From Microbacteriaceae bacterium (lineage in GTDB: Bacteria; Actinomycetota; Actinomycetes; Actinomycetales; Microbacteriaceae), in assembly GCA_025464125.1 (NCBI GenBank), contig JAODLU010000099.1, forward strand, positions 1 to 6,991: DNA of 6,991 bases, in the 5' to 3' direction. Positions 1 to 6,790 of the stretch are shown piece by piece. The notes beneath the pieces are model-generated. The model had not been told where the DNA came from, searched no databases, and saw nothing but the letters and a program-made list of their open reading frames with translations. How positions within the stretch are numbered: position 1 is the first letter of the stretch; each line of letters starts with the position of its first letter. A program made the position numbers and the translations under genes.

Positions 1-1630
1 GCACCTGCACCCGGTGACTGACAAGGCCCTTCACCGGTCGCTGCACGTCAAGCACTTCGAGGTCGAAGCCATTGCCGACAATGCTGCCGGAGTCAGCTTC
101 CTGGCCGCCGGACTCCGGATAGAGCGAAGTTTCGGCGAGGATGACCTCGACAATGTCTCCTGCAGCGGCGCGATCGACTGACGCTCCGTCTTTGACCAGT
201 CCAAGAATTGTCGTGTCGGTGTCAAGAAAGTCGTAGCCGGTGAATACGGTTTCGCCTTTGGCGCGAAAAGCGCTGTATACCGACAGGTCGGCCAGCAGGG
301 TCTTCTTGGCTTTGGCGTCAGCCTTCGCCATGGTGCGCTGCTCGAGCATCAGCGCGTCAAAGGCATCCCGGTCGACTGTCAGCCCGGACTCCTCAGCGAT
401 CTCAAGAGTCAAATCGATCGGGAAACCGAACGTGTCATGCAGCAGGAAGGCAGTGTCACCGGCGAGCTGTGGCGCACCGGTGGATTTGGTCTTATCTACT
501 GCGACGTCGAGGATCACGGTGCCGCTCGCCAGCGTGCGCAGGAAGGTCTCCTCTTCGGCGTACGCGAGCCGCCCGATACGGTCGTAATCGGTCGCGACCT
601 CGGGGTATGCGGCCTTCATGGCATCTCGTGATGCGGGAAAGAGCTCACCGAACGTTGCAGTGTCCACGCCGAGCAGGCGCATCGACCTCACGGTTCGACG
701 AAGCAGCCGACGCAGGATGTATCCGCGCCCCTCATTCGACGGTGTCACCCCGTCAGCCATCAGCATGAGACCTGAGCGCACGTGGTCGGCGATGACGCGC
801 ATCCGCACATCGTCCTCGTGATCCGCACCGTAACGACGCCCTGACAGCTGCGACGCCATGTCGAGCACCGGGCGAACCTGGTCGATCTCGTAAAAGTTGC
901 CGACCTCCTGCTTGATGAAGGCGACGCGCTCGAGTCCCATGCCGGTGTCGATGTTCTTCTTCGGCAAATCCCCGAGAATCTCGAAGTCCTTGCCGGACCC
1001 CGGACCTCGGAGGTATTGCATGAACACGAGGTTCCAGATCTCGACGTAACGGTCGTCGTCGGTGGCCGGGCCGCCGTCGGCTCCGAATGCCGGCCCCCTG
1101 TCGAAGAAGATCTCGGAACAGGGCCCTGCTGGCCCCGGTTGCCCGGTCGACCAGTAATTGGTGTCCATGTCGAGTCGTTGGATGCGCTGCTCAGGCAGGC
1201 CGGCAATCGTGCGCCACAGCCTGAAAGCCTCGTCGTCATCCTTGTACACGGTCACCCAGAGATCATCCGGAGAGAATCCGTACCCGCCATCGGTCTCCGA
1301 CGACGTCAACAGCTCCCACGCATACGTGATGGCCTGCTCTTTGAAGTAATCACCGAACGAGAAGTTGCCATTCATCTGGAAAAACGTGCCGTGCCGTGGG
1401 GTCTTGCCAACTTCCTCGATGTCCAGCGTTCTGATGCACTTCTGCACGCTTGTCGCGCGGGGGAAGGGCGCAGGAACCAGGCCGGTGAGGTATGGCACGA
1501 AGGGCACCATGCCTGCGACTGTGAAGAGGAGTGTTGGATCGTCGCTGACGAGGGATGCTGATGGTACGACGGTGTGGCCGCGCGCGGCGAAATAATCGAG
1601 CCAGCGCGTGCGAATGTCAGCGGTCTGCAT
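1..1630 (-). CDS. alaS: Alanyl-tRNA synthetase, N-terminal 543 residues (3' end cut by window edge)
   Basis: Cytoplasmic class II aminoacyl-tRNA synthetase that charges tRNA-Ala with alanine. The frame is open from the ATG at 1630 to the left edge without a stop. The N-terminus ([20 protein letters not shown]) is typical. Class II motif 2 lies at about residues 67-97, with [18 protein letters not shown]. Motif 3 ([13 protein letters not shown]) is near residue 226. The tRNA-recognition region holds [15 protein letters not shown] and [15 protein letters not shown] near residues 275-310. The editing domain begins with SGGQEADSG at 507-515. The zinc-binding HxxxH and Cys/His residues of the editing site and the C-Ala domain would lie beyond the window. 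An AGGA Shine-Dalgarno sequence sits 4 bases before the ATG. It is the last visible gene of the minus-strand cluster, 47 bases after the small membrane-anchored protein gene. No frameshift was seen at the points translated. The identification is secure. Confidence 0.97.
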   Translation of the reverse strand, partial: MQTADIRTRWLDYFAARGHTVVPSASLVSDDPTLLFTVAGMVPFVPYLTGLVPAPFPRATSVQKCIRTLDIEEVGKTPRHGTFFQMNGNFSFGDYFKEQAITYAWELLTSSETDGGYGFSPDDLWVTVYKDDDEAFRLWRTIAGLPEQRIQRLDMDTNYWSTGQPGPAGPCSEIFFDRGPAFGADGGPATDDDRYVEIWNLVFMQYLRGPGSGKDFEILGDLPKKNIDTGMGLERVAFIKQEVGNFYEIDQVRPVLDMASQLSGRRYGADHEDDVRMRVIADHVRSGLMLMADGVTPSNEGRGYILRRLLRRTVRSMRLLGVDTATFGELFPASRDAMKAAYPEVATDYDRIGRLAYAEEETFLRTLASGTVILDVAVDKTKSTGAPQLAGDTAFLLHDTFGFPIDLTLEIAEESGLTVDRDAFDALMLEQRTMAKADAKAKKTLLADLSVYSAFRAKGETVFTGYDFLDTDTTILGLVKDGASVDRAAAGDIVEVILAETSLYPESGGQEADSGSIVGNGFDLEVLDVQRPVKGLVSHRVQV

Positions 1631-1642
1631 GGTGTCCTGGGA

Positions 1643-1663
1643 TCGGGGCCGGGTAGACCCCGA
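1643..1663 (-). promoter_or_regulatory. Short hairpin in the leader of alaS
   Basis: A 6-bp perfect inverted repeat (TCGGGG at 1643-1648, CCCCGA at 1658-1663) with a 9-base loop lies between the upstream gene's stop and the alaS Shine-Dalgarno sequence at 1635-1638. On the transcript it is not followed by a T-tract, so it is not a convincing terminator. It may be an mRNA processing or stabilising hairpin, or chance in GC-rich DNA. Confidence 0.3.
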
Positions 1664-1677
1664 CGGCGTGTGGTGTT

Positions 1678-1902
1678 CTAGCTCTTACTGCGAAGATCGG
1701 CGATGACGCCCTCAGCATCCGCGACGGCGGCACGGAGTTCGGCCTCGCGGGTCTTGAAGCCCTCGACGACTGCGCCGGAGAATTCCTTCGCGCGACTGTC
1801 GACGTCTTCGAAAAACTTCTTGCCTTCCGGGGTCTTGTTGAACTGGTGGGCTGCGATGAAACCGACGCCGACGCCGAACGCGAGCAACAGCAAAGACTTC
1901 AT
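1678..1902 (-). CDS. Small YtxH-like membrane-anchored protein (74 aa)
   Basis: Conserved small protein of unknown function. The N-terminus ([20 protein letters not shown]) is one hydrophobic, glycine-containing segment at residues 3-18, either a membrane anchor or an uncleaved signal. It is followed by a charged, helix-prone region from about residue 23 rich in Lys, Glu, Ala and Arg (for example [20 protein letters not shown]), probably an amphipathic helix or short coiled coil. The layout resembles YtxH-type proteins. The ATG at 1902 has a GAGGGAG Shine-Dalgarno sequence 8 bases upstream. It lies 35 bases after the DUF948 gene and 47 bases before alaS, so co-transcription with both is likely. 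The pairing with a DUF948 protein suggests both act at the membrane, but that is inference. Gene reality is well supported by coding bias and the ribosome site; function is unknown. Confidence 0.85.
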   Translation of the reverse strand: MKSLLLLAFGVGVGFIAAHQFNKTPEGKKFFEDVDSRAKEFSGAVVEGFKTREAELRAAVADAEGVIADLRSKS

Positions 1903-1937
1903 GTGGAGTTCTCCCTCGTGAGTTACAGGGATCCAGC

Positions 1938-2303
1938 TTACTTCGAACCGCGGTGTCGCCTGAGGCTGAGGATTGCGGCCCTCACCGCTCCGCTGAAACC
2001 GGCGATCCTGATCAGCGGACCACCGAGAGTCGCCGCGAACAAAGCGATCAGCGAGGAGACGTTGGCGGTTGCCTCGGCGACTCCGCTGGTGATCGTGTCC
2101 ACCCTCACCAGCTGCTTATTGGCCTCAGTGAGCGTGATCGCTGCCTCGTCGAGAATGGGAGTGACGCCTTCGGTGAGCCCTTTGATCGAGTCCCGCGCCT
2201 CGTCGAAAACACGACCGAGTTTGAGAAGGGGGACTGCAAGGAGCCCGACCAGCACCGCGAAAACTCCTGCAGCTATGAGGCCAGCAATGTCTCCACCGGT
2301 CAT
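1938..2303 (-). CDS. DUF948 domain-containing single-pass membrane protein (121 aa)
   Basis: Conserved protein of unknown function. Residues 5-25 (DIAGLIAAGVFAVLVGLLAV) form a strong transmembrane helix. After it comes a helical region of heptad-like character (LKLGRVFDEARDSIKGLTEG, then EAAITLTEANKQLVRVDTIT and ATANVSSLIALFAATLG), the usual DUF948 arrangement of anchor plus coiled coil. It ends in a basic tail (SLRRHRGSK). The frame is open far upstream, but the family normally begins at M-x-G-G-D-I-A-G. I therefore start at the ATG at 2303, which has a GGTGA motif about 6 bases before it. An ATG at 2315 (MVNLMTGGD) is the alternative and has no visible ribosome site. It follows the rpsD terminator and precedes the YtxH-like gene, so it probably heads the three-gene unit ending in alaS. 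Confidence 0.88.
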   Translation of the reverse strand: MTGGDIAGLIAAGVFAVLVGLLAVPLLKLGRVFDEARDSIKGLTEGVTPILDEAAITLTEANKQLVRVDTITSGVAEATANVSSLIALFAATLGGPLIRIAGFSGAVRAAILSLRRHRGSK

Positions 2304-2319
2304 GAGATTCACCATTCGT

Positions 2320-2361
2320 TGAGAAACGAGAAAGGGCGGACCGCCCGAAGGTGATCCGCCC
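2320..2361 (-). terminator. Probable intrinsic terminator of rpsD
   Basis: On the minus strand, GGGCGGA (2361-2355) pairs perfectly with TCCGCCC (2340-2334) around a 14-base loop. It is followed at once by the pyrimidine-rich run TTTCTCGTTTCTC. It lies 31 bases after the rpsD stop codon and before the DUF948 start. The loop carries a further GGGCGG that could compete for pairing with the 3' arm. The U-tract is interrupted, so termination may be partial, and read-through could feed the downstream genes. Confidence 0.65.
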
Positions 2362-2392
2362 CAACTGTACTGAAGGCTGTGTACCGGAGACC

Positions 2393-3022
2393 CTAGCGAG
2401 CCGCGTAGTACTCGACGACGAGCTGCACTTCGCACGTGATCGGAACTTCGGCACGCTTAGGGCGACGCACGAGGCGCGCCTGCAGTTTGTCGATCTCGAC
2501 CTCGAGGTAAGACGGCGTCTTCGGCAGCACATCGACATGAGCGCCGGCAGCAGCGACCTGGAACGGCTCCATGCCTTCGCTCTTCGGGTGTACGTGAATC
2601 AACTGGCCCGGCTTGACGCGGAACGACGGGCGGTCAACGCGCTGGCCGTCGACCAGGATGTGGCGATGAACGATCATCTGGCGAGCCTGCGCGGTGGTGC
2701 GCGCGATCGCCGCACGAACTACGAGGGCGTCGAGACGCATTTCGAGCTGCTCGACCAGGTTTTCACCGGTCAGGCCAGCTGCACGACGAGCTTCTTCGAA
2801 CTGGATCTTGAGCTGGGCCTCGCGGATGCCGTACTGGGCACGAAGGCGCTGCTTCTCGCGGAGACGGACTGCGTAGTCGCTGTCGGTCTTGCGCTTGGTG
2901 CGGCCGTGCTCCCCCGGAGGGTACGGGCGCTTCTCGAGGTACTTTGCGGCCTTCGGGGTGAGCGGAATGCCCAGCGCACGCGACAGGCGCGTCTTGCTGC
3001 GGGTACGTGACTTGGTAGACAC
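2393..3022 (-). CDS. rpsD: 30S ribosomal protein S4 (209 aa)
   Basis: Primary 16S rRNA-binding protein that nucleates assembly of the small-subunit body and contributes to decoding fidelity. The N-terminal region (STKSRTRSKTRLSRALGIPL, then PYPPGEHG) is the zinc-free actinobacterial form without the CxxC cysteines. The S4 RNA-binding fold covers about residues 95-160 (LEMRLDALVVRAAIARTTAQ, ARQMIVHRHILVDGQRVD, FRVKPGQLI). The C-terminus EVQLVVEYYAAR is typical. The length of 209 fits the family. The frame stays open to an ATG at 3067, but the GTG at 3022 is chosen: it has AAAGGA 4 bases upstream and gives the conserved N-terminus. It lies 127 bases after rarA, outside the rpoA ribosomal cluster, and is followed by its own terminator. 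Confidence 0.97.
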   Translation of the reverse strand: MSTKSRTRSKTRLSRALGIPLTPKAAKYLEKRPYPPGEHGRTKRKTDSDYAVRLREKQRLRAQYGIREAQLKIQFEEARRAAGLTGENLVEQLEMRLDALVVRAAIARTTAQARQMIVHRHILVDGQRVDRPSFRVKPGQLIHVHPKSEGMEPFQVAAAGAHVDVLPKTPSYLEVEIDKLQARLVRRPKRAEVPITCEVQLVVEYYAAR

Positions 3023-3026
3023 GGTT

Positions 3027-3032
3027 TCCTTT
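3027..3032 (-). promoter_or_regulatory. Ribosome binding site that fixes the rpsD GTG start
   Basis: AAAGGA on the minus strand, 4 bases before GTG at 3022. It decides the start against the upstream in-frame ATG at 3067. Confidence 0.75.
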
Positions 3033-3065
3033 CGATTCTCTTCGCCCCACCTGCAGAAGACCCGC

Positions 3066-3095
3066 ACAGTGAGGCACGCGCGTGAGCGCGAACAA
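3066..3095 (-). promoter_or_regulatory. Possible rpsD promoter with a dyad in the spacer
   Basis: On the minus strand, TTGTTC (3095-3090) could be a -35 box, 18 bases before CACTGT (3071-3066) as a -10 box. This would give a leader of roughly 40 bases before the rpsD GTG. The -10 match is imperfect. A perfect 5-bp inverted repeat, CGCGC-GTGA-GCGCG at 3077-3090, lies in the spacer and overlaps the edge of the -35. Alternatively the dyad is a leader-RNA hairpin and the promoter is further upstream. Confidence 0.3.
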
Positions 3096-3149
3096 ATGGG
3101 AAGAGGGGTTTGGTCGAGATTTCAGACCGAGGGAGAGCTTAGCAGATGG

Positions 3150-4481
3150 CTACTCGCCGCGGATGATCCTGCGCAACTTGTCCAGCCGCGGCTTCACCTC
3201 GCGTTCGTTACCGTGTTCGGTCGGCTCGTAATATCTCGTTGAGAGCAGCTCGTCAGGCAGGTACTGCTGTTGCACCACGCCGAGTTCGGAATCGTGGGAG
3301 TACTGGTAACCCTTGCCATGGCCGAGTCGTTTCGCACCGGGGTAATGCGCATCGCGCAGGTGCACTGGCACCCGGCCGATCTTGCCTGCCCGCACATCTG
3401 CTATCGCCCTGTCGAGCGCCATATACGAAGCGTTCGACTTGGGCGCGGTAGCCAGGTAGACGACAGCTTCTGCCAGCGGGATGCGCCCCTCTGGCATGCC
3501 GACGTACTGCACGGCATCCGCGGCGGCGACCGCAATCACCAGGGCCTGCGGATCAGCCATGCCGACGTCTTCGGCTGCACTGATCATGATGCGCCGGGCA
3601 ATGAAGCGCGGATCTTCACCAGCCTCGATCATGCGCGCGAGGTAATGCAGTGATGCATCGACGTCTGAGCCTCGCACTGACTTGATGAATGCGCTGATCA
3701 CGTCGTAGTGCTCGTCGCCATTTCGGTCGTAGCGAAGCAATGCGCGATCCACGGCAAGCGACACAGTCTCGGCTGAGATAACGGGCTTCTCGTCACCGGC
3801 GGTTGACGTTGCCGAGAGTGCCGCTGCTTCGAGCGCGGTGAGCGCTCGCCTCGCATCACCCGAAGCCAGCCGGATGATCGTCGCCCTGGCGTCCGGTTCA
3901 AGCACGACCTTCTCTGCGAGGCCTCGTTCGTCGACCACCGCGCGGTCAACCAGCAGGCCGAGGTCATCGTCGCTGAGGGTTTCCAGCGTGAGAAGCAGGG
4001 ATCGCGATAGCAGCGGCGAAATCACCGAAAACGACGGGTTCTCGGTAGTCGCTGCGACGAGGATCACCCAGCCGTTTTCGACCCCCGGCAGAAGGGCATC
4101 CTGCTGGGCTTTTGAGAAACGATGAATCTCGTCAAGGAACAACACCGTCGAGAGTCCGTAGAGGTCCCTGGAGGACATCGCCTGTTCCATCACCTCGCGC
4201 ACGTCTTTGACTCCGGCATTGACCGCTGAGAGCTCGACGAACTTTCGACCGGAACTGTGCGCAATCGCCTGAGCGAGGGTTGTCTTGCCTGTGCCCGGCG
4301 GTCCCCACAGGATCACGGAGACTGAACCCTGCTCCCCCGTCTTGTCTGAGGCGAGGCTGACGAGTGGCGAGCCAGGACCAAGAAGGTGCCGCTGGCCAGC
4401 CACCTCATCGAGGCTCCTGGGTCGCATGCGTACGGCGAGCGGCGTTGCTCCGCCACGCAATCCGAGCTGGGTGTCCGCCAT
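3150..4481 (-). CDS. rarA: Replication-associated recombination protein RarA/MgsA, AAA+ ATPase (443 aa)
   Basis: Clamp-loader-like AAA+ ATPase that acts at stalled replication forks and single-stranded gaps, often with SSB and RecA pathways. Visible motifs: Walker A GPPGTGKT at residues 60-67; Walker [19 protein letters not shown] at 115-132; sensor 1 AATTENPSF at 143-151; arginine finger LLSRS at 157-161; sensor 2 [12 protein letters not shown] near 220. The C-terminal MgsA tetramerisation region follows ([68 protein letters not shown]). The length is close to the E. coli protein. The frame is open to 4580, but the family N-terminus begins at [11 protein letters not shown], giving the ATG at 4481. 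No Shine-Dalgarno sequence precedes it, and a TACGAT box 7 bases upstream suggests a leaderless mRNA. It is divergent from the isomerase gene. Confidence 0.95.
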   Translation of the reverse strand: MADTQLGLRGGATPLAVRMRPRSLDEVAGQRHLLGPGSPLVSLASDKTGEQGSVSVILWGPPGTGKTTLAQAIAHSSGRKFVELSAVNAGVKDVREVMEQAMSSRDLYGLSTVLFLDEIHRFSKAQQDALLPGVENGWVILVAATTENPSFSVISPLLSRSLLLTLETLSDDDLGLLVDRAVVDERGLAEKVVLEPDARATIIRLASGDARRALTALEAAALSATSTAGDEKPVISAETVSLAVDRALLRYDRNGDEHYDVISAFIKSVRGSDVDASLHYLARMIEAGEDPRFIARRIMISAAEDVGMADPQALVIAVAAADAVQYVGMPEGRIPLAEAVVYLATAPKSNASYMALDRAIADVRAGKIGRVPVHLRDAHYPGAKRLGHGKGYQYSHDSELGVVQQQYLPDELLSTRYYEPTEHGNEREVKPRLDKLRRIIRGE

Positions 4482-4488
4482 GGAGGCA

Positions 4489-4494
4489 ATCGTA
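4489..4494 (-). promoter_or_regulatory. Candidate -10 box for leaderless rarA transcription
   Basis: TACGAT on the minus strand fits the TAnnnT pattern and ends 7 bases before the rarA ATG, which places transcription start at or next to the start codon. There is no purine-rich ribosome site between them. The corresponding -35 region (GAGTCG, 17-base spacer) is weak. Confidence 0.4.
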
Positions 4495-4522
4495 CGTGCG
4501 ACCTCCGGCAGCGACTCTCCGA

Positions 4523-4528
4523 TAAAGT
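4523..4528 (+). promoter_or_regulatory. Candidate -10 box for the isomerase gene
   Basis: TAAAGT fits TAnnnT and would start transcription near 4535, giving a leader of about 32 bases that contains the GGAGGA ribosome site. No good -35 box is visible 17-18 bases upstream. It is the best candidate in this short divergent region. Confidence 0.35.
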
Positions 4529-4557
4529 TCTGGAGGGCATCCGCCCGCAGCATCGAC

Positions 4558-4563
4558 GGAGGA
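4558..4563 (+). promoter_or_regulatory. Ribosome binding site that fixes the GTG start of the isomerase
   Basis: GGAGGA ends 3 bases before GTG at 4567. The frame is open upstream to 4285 inside antisense rarA, so this site decides the start. Confidence 0.8.
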
Positions 4564-4566
4564 CAC

Positions 4567-5358
4567 GTGGCACCCAGCAAGAACGCCGAGCGCGACGCAC
4601 GCGAGGCCAGGGAGAGGCTTCGCCGCTACAGCGCCCGACAGGCAGTGCACGGTGCCCAGGTCACGCGTCGCCGCCGCGACAACCTCATAGCCATCATCGG
4701 GGTGCTCGTCGTAGTCGCCCTGGCCACTGTCACACAGGTGTTTTACTTCACGGCCGGACCCGGCACGCCAACCGCAACACCGTCACCGGCCGCCACCGCG
4801 GTCGCGGGAGCGAACAGCGGCGATGTGCCGGCGAAGTCCCTGGCGGAGAGCCGCACCTGGACTGGCTCGCTGACGCTCAACAAGGTGAAACTCGGTATCG
4901 AACTCGATGGTGCGAAAGCACCACAGGCGACATCAGTTTTCGTGGACCTTACCAAGAAGGGTTTTTACACGAAGACCGGCGATACCTGCCACAGGCTGAC
5001 CACTGGTGACACGCTCAAAGTCATCCAGTGCGGCTCGATCGACAGCAACGGTTCAAGTGGGCCGGGCTTCTTTTTCGGTCCCCTCGAAAACGTTCCGGTC
5101 GATGGCGTCTACCCCGCAGGAACGATCGCCATGGCGCGATCCACCGATCCATACAGCCAGGGCAGCCAGTTCTTTATCACTTATGCCGACAGCACTCTCG
5201 ACACGGCCGCGACCGGCGGTGGGTATACGGTCGTCGGGCACGTGACGAGCGGGCTCGACACCCTGGTTTCCGATATCGCGAGCGCCGGTGTCGCTGACGG
5301 ATCTACGGATGGCGCTCCGGCGATCGCCACGAAAATCACTCAGGCATCGGTGAAGTAG
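4567..5358 (+). CDS. Membrane-anchored cyclophilin-type peptidyl-prolyl cis-trans isomerase (263 aa)
   Basis: Predicted extracytoplasmic foldase that accelerates cis-trans isomerisation of X-Pro bonds. Domain order: a very charged cytoplasmic N-tail (residues 1-38, ending RRRRDN), one transmembrane helix at about 40-61 ([20 protein letters not shown]), a Pro/Thr/Ala-rich linker at 62-95, and a cyclophilin domain at about 97-263. Cyclophilin landmarks are TCHRL (140-144, active-site Arg143), IQCGS (153-157, Gln154), GTIAMAR (185-191) and GSQFFI (199-204). The position of the catalytic-pocket His of human cyclophilin A is Tyr220 (GGYTVVGHV), and the pocket Trp is absent. Similar changes occur in actinobacterial PpiB-like proteins. 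Two cysteines, 141 and 155, could form a disulfide outside the cell. The GTG start has a strong GGAGGA site. The gene is divergent from rarA. Confidence 0.93.
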   Translation: MAPSKNAERDAREARERLRRYSARQAVHGAQVTRRRRDNLIAIIGVLVVVALATVTQVFYFTAGPGTPTATPSPAATAVAGANSGDVPAKSLAESRTWTGSLTLNKVKLGIELDGAKAPQATSVFVDLTKKGFYTKTGDTCHRLTTGDTLKVIQCGSIDSNGSSGPGFFFGPLENVPVDGVYPAGTIAMARSTDPYSQGSQFFITYADSTLDTAATGGGYTVVGHVTSGLDTLVSDIASAGVADGSTDGAPAIATKITQASVK

Positions 5359-5396
5359 GTCGAGGCACCTCGGCCAGCATCTGGTCGAAGCTCGGA

Positions 5397-5420
5397 CTGG
5401 CCATGACGGGCTGGCCATGA
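5397..5420. repeat. Direct repeat of CTGGCCATGA
   Basis: Two exact 10-base copies at 5397-5406 and 5411-5420, separated by CGGG (14-base period), lie in the gap between the isomerase and DUF349 genes. The first copy's CTGGCC also forms an inverted repeat with GGCCAG at 5372-5377. There are only two copies, so chance is possible; a tandem protein-binding site is the alternative. Confidence 0.5.
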
Positions 5421-5440
5421 TTGGGGCACGGGCTGTGCAA

Positions 5441-5446
5441 TAGGCT
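5441..5446 (+). promoter_or_regulatory. Candidate -10 box for the DUF349 gene
   Basis: TAGGCT is a common actinobacterial -10 form and would start transcription around 5453, just before the leader hairpin. TTGGGG at 5421-5426 is the nearest -35-like hexamer, but its 14-base spacing is too short. A second TAnnnT (TACGAT, 5462-5467) lies inside the hairpin and is an alternative. Confidence 0.35.
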
Positions 5447-5453
5447 GGTGACC

Positions 5454-5471
5454 GGCGATTTTACGATCGCC
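5454..5471 (+). promoter_or_regulatory. Leader hairpin before the DUF349 gene
   Basis: Perfect 6-bp stem GGCGAT/ATCGCC (5454-5459 and 5466-5471) with a 6-base loop TTTACG, ending 8 bases before the AAGGTG ribosome site. No T-tract follows, so it is not a terminator. It may stabilise the mRNA, or it may be an operator over the promoter. Confidence 0.45.
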
Positions 5472-5479
5472 ACGACAGC

Positions 5480-5485
5480 AAGGTG
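5480..5485 (+). promoter_or_regulatory. Ribosome binding site that suggests a TTG start for the DUF349 gene
   Basis: AAGGTG lies 6 bases before TTG at 5492. The only other nearby start, GTG at 5483, overlaps this motif and has no Shine-Dalgarno sequence of its own. Confidence 0.55.
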
Positions 5486-5491
5486 AAACTT

Positions 5492-6721
5492 TTGGCGACA
5501 AACGAGCAGGCCCCATGGGGTCGCGTAGATGAGACGGGTACCGTCTTCGTGCGCGAAGGCGAGACCGAGCGCGCGGTCGGTCAGTATCCCGATGGCTCGC
5601 AAGAAGAGGCGCTCGCCTACTTCCAGAGAAAGTTCACGGAGCTTGCGGGCCAGGTAACACTTCTGGAGCAGCGCATCAAACGCGGCACGGCCGCAGCCGA
5701 TGTCGCCAGGACGATCTCAAACCTCAAGGTCACTGTCGGCTCAGCCAACGCCGTAGGCGACCTTTCCTCTCTCTCCGCCCGCCTTGACGCGCTCGACGGT
5801 GCTGTCGGTGAACTGACCGAGAAGCAGACGGCTGAGACGAAAGCCGTCACGCAGCAGGCAATCGCGGAGCGCGAGGCACTGGTCGTCGAGGCCGAGCGTC
5901 TCGCGGCACAGGATCCCTCGAAGGCCCAGTGGAAGCAGGTCACTGCCACCCTGGACGAACTTTTCGCTCGCTGGCAGAAGCACCAGGCAGACGGCCCGCG
6001 CCTTCCAAAAACTGAGAGCAATGATCTCTGGAAGCGTTTCCGTGCCGCTCGCACGACCATCGAGACGCACCGCAAGGCCTTCTTCGCAGAACTCGACACA
6101 GTGCATAAGGACGCCAGGAACAAGAAGCAGGAACTGGTCGAGAAAGCCGAGGCCCTTCTGGCAAAAGGCCTTGATGGCATCCCTGTCTACCGTTCCCTGC
6201 TCGACGAGTGGAAGGCAGCAGGCCGCGCTGGCAAGAAATTCGATGACGCGCTCTGGGCACGCTTCAAAGCAGCTGGTGACGCGCTCTACGCCGCGAAATC
6301 CGAGGTAGACGCGAAAGACAACGAAGAGTTCAGCGCGAATCTCGAAGTCAAGCAGGCGCTGCTCAAGGAGGCTGAGCCGCTGCTCACCGAGACCGACCGG
6401 GAGAAGGCCAAGAGCACCCTCCTGTCGGTGCAGCGCCGTTGGGACGCTGTTGGCAAGGTGCCCCGCGACAAGGTAAAAACTGTCGAGGACCAGATGCGAA
6501 GGATCGAGACCGCGGTTCGCAAGCTCGACGACGAGCACTGGCAGAAGAGCAACCCTGAGCGCATCGCGCGAGCCGAGGGCCTCACCGGCCAGCTGCAGGA
6601 TGCTATTGCGAAGCTGGAAACCGAGCTGGCTACGGCTAAAGCAAACGGTGACAAGAAGAAGATCGCCGATGCCCAGGACGCACTCGACGCGCGAAAGGCC
6701 TGGTTGAAGGCGATCGGCTAA
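5492..6721 (+). CDS. DUF349 domain-containing coiled-coil protein (409 aa)
   Basis: Cytoplasmic, highly charged, almost entirely helical protein of unknown function found widely in actinobacteria. The N-terminus (ATNEQAPWGRVDETGTVFV) and YPDGSQEEALAYFQRKF are the usual opening. A coiled coil follows at about residues 45-140. DUF349 repeats with the W-(8 to 15)-LW-(K/A)-RF pattern occur near 140-200 (LFARWQKHQ, LWKRFRAAR) and 215-270 (EWKAAGRAGKKFDDALWARF). A third, more divergent copy lies near 295-355 (RWDAVGKVPRD, DDEHWQKSNPE). A last charged coiled coil reaches the C-terminus. No signal peptide, membrane segment or catalytic motif is visible. The TTG start is preferred because of AAGGTG 6 bases upstream and the family N-terminus. 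A GTG at 5483 would add MKL. It probably has its own promoter in the 133-base gap. Confidence 0.93.
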   Translation: MATNEQAPWGRVDETGTVFVREGETERAVGQYPDGSQEEALAYFQRKFTELAGQVTLLEQRIKRGTAAADVARTISNLKVTVGSANAVGDLSSLSARLDALDGAVGELTEKQTAETKAVTQQAIAEREALVVEAERLAAQDPSKAQWKQVTATLDELFARWQKHQADGPRLPKTESNDLWKRFRAARTTIETHRKAFFAELDTVHKDARNKKQELVEKAEALLAKGLDGIPVYRSLLDEWKAAGRAGKKFDDALWARFKAAGDALYAAKSEVDAKDNEEFSANLEVKQALLKEAEPLLTETDREKAKSTLLSVQRRWDAVGKVPRDKVKTVEDQMRRIETAVRKLDDEHWQKSNPERIARAEGLTGQLQDAIAKLETELATAKANGDKKKIADAQDALDARKAWLKAIG

Positions 6722-6728
6722 CAGCCGA
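6714..6728 (+). terminator. Hairpin over the DUF349 stop codon, possible weak terminator
   Basis: TCGGCT (6714-6719) pairs with AGCCGA (6723-6728) around the loop AAC, so the TAA stop codon sits at the edge of the stem and in the loop. The following CTTCCTCC is pyrimidine-rich but not a U-tract. It could be a weak terminator or a 3'-end stabiliser. Confidence 0.35.
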
Positions 6729-6790
6729 CTTCCTCCACAGATTCGCTGCATCGAACAGGGCGTGGGTGTGTTTGCCTGCATCCTTGGCGC

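Noticed and set aside
1016..1561. 181-codon plus-strand frame opposite alaS
   Set aside because: It is antisense to the conserved motif 2 and catalytic region of alaS, and its translation resembles no known protein.
1631..1677. T-box or other riboswitch ahead of alaS
   Set aside because: The gap is only 47 bases, with no specifier stem or T-box sequence.
4285..4566. Upstream extension of the isomerase frame
   Set aside because: It overlaps antisense rarA, lacks family similarity, and the GGAGGA site before GTG 4567 fixes the start.
5336..5602. 88-codon minus-strand frame across the isomerase-DUF349 gap
   Set aside because: It overlaps the ends of two real genes on the other strand and has no ribosome site or family resemblance.
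5741..6781. Long open frame (346 codons) on the minus strand opposite the DUF349 gene
   Set aside because: It is antisense to a confidently coding, repeat-bearing gene. Its translation is low-complexity and has no recognisable domain. Long antisense frames are expected in GC-rich coding DNA.
6722..6790. SOS-type operator suggested by TCGAAC at 6751
   Set aside because: Only one half-site is present; the matching GTTCGA half is missing at the required spacing.
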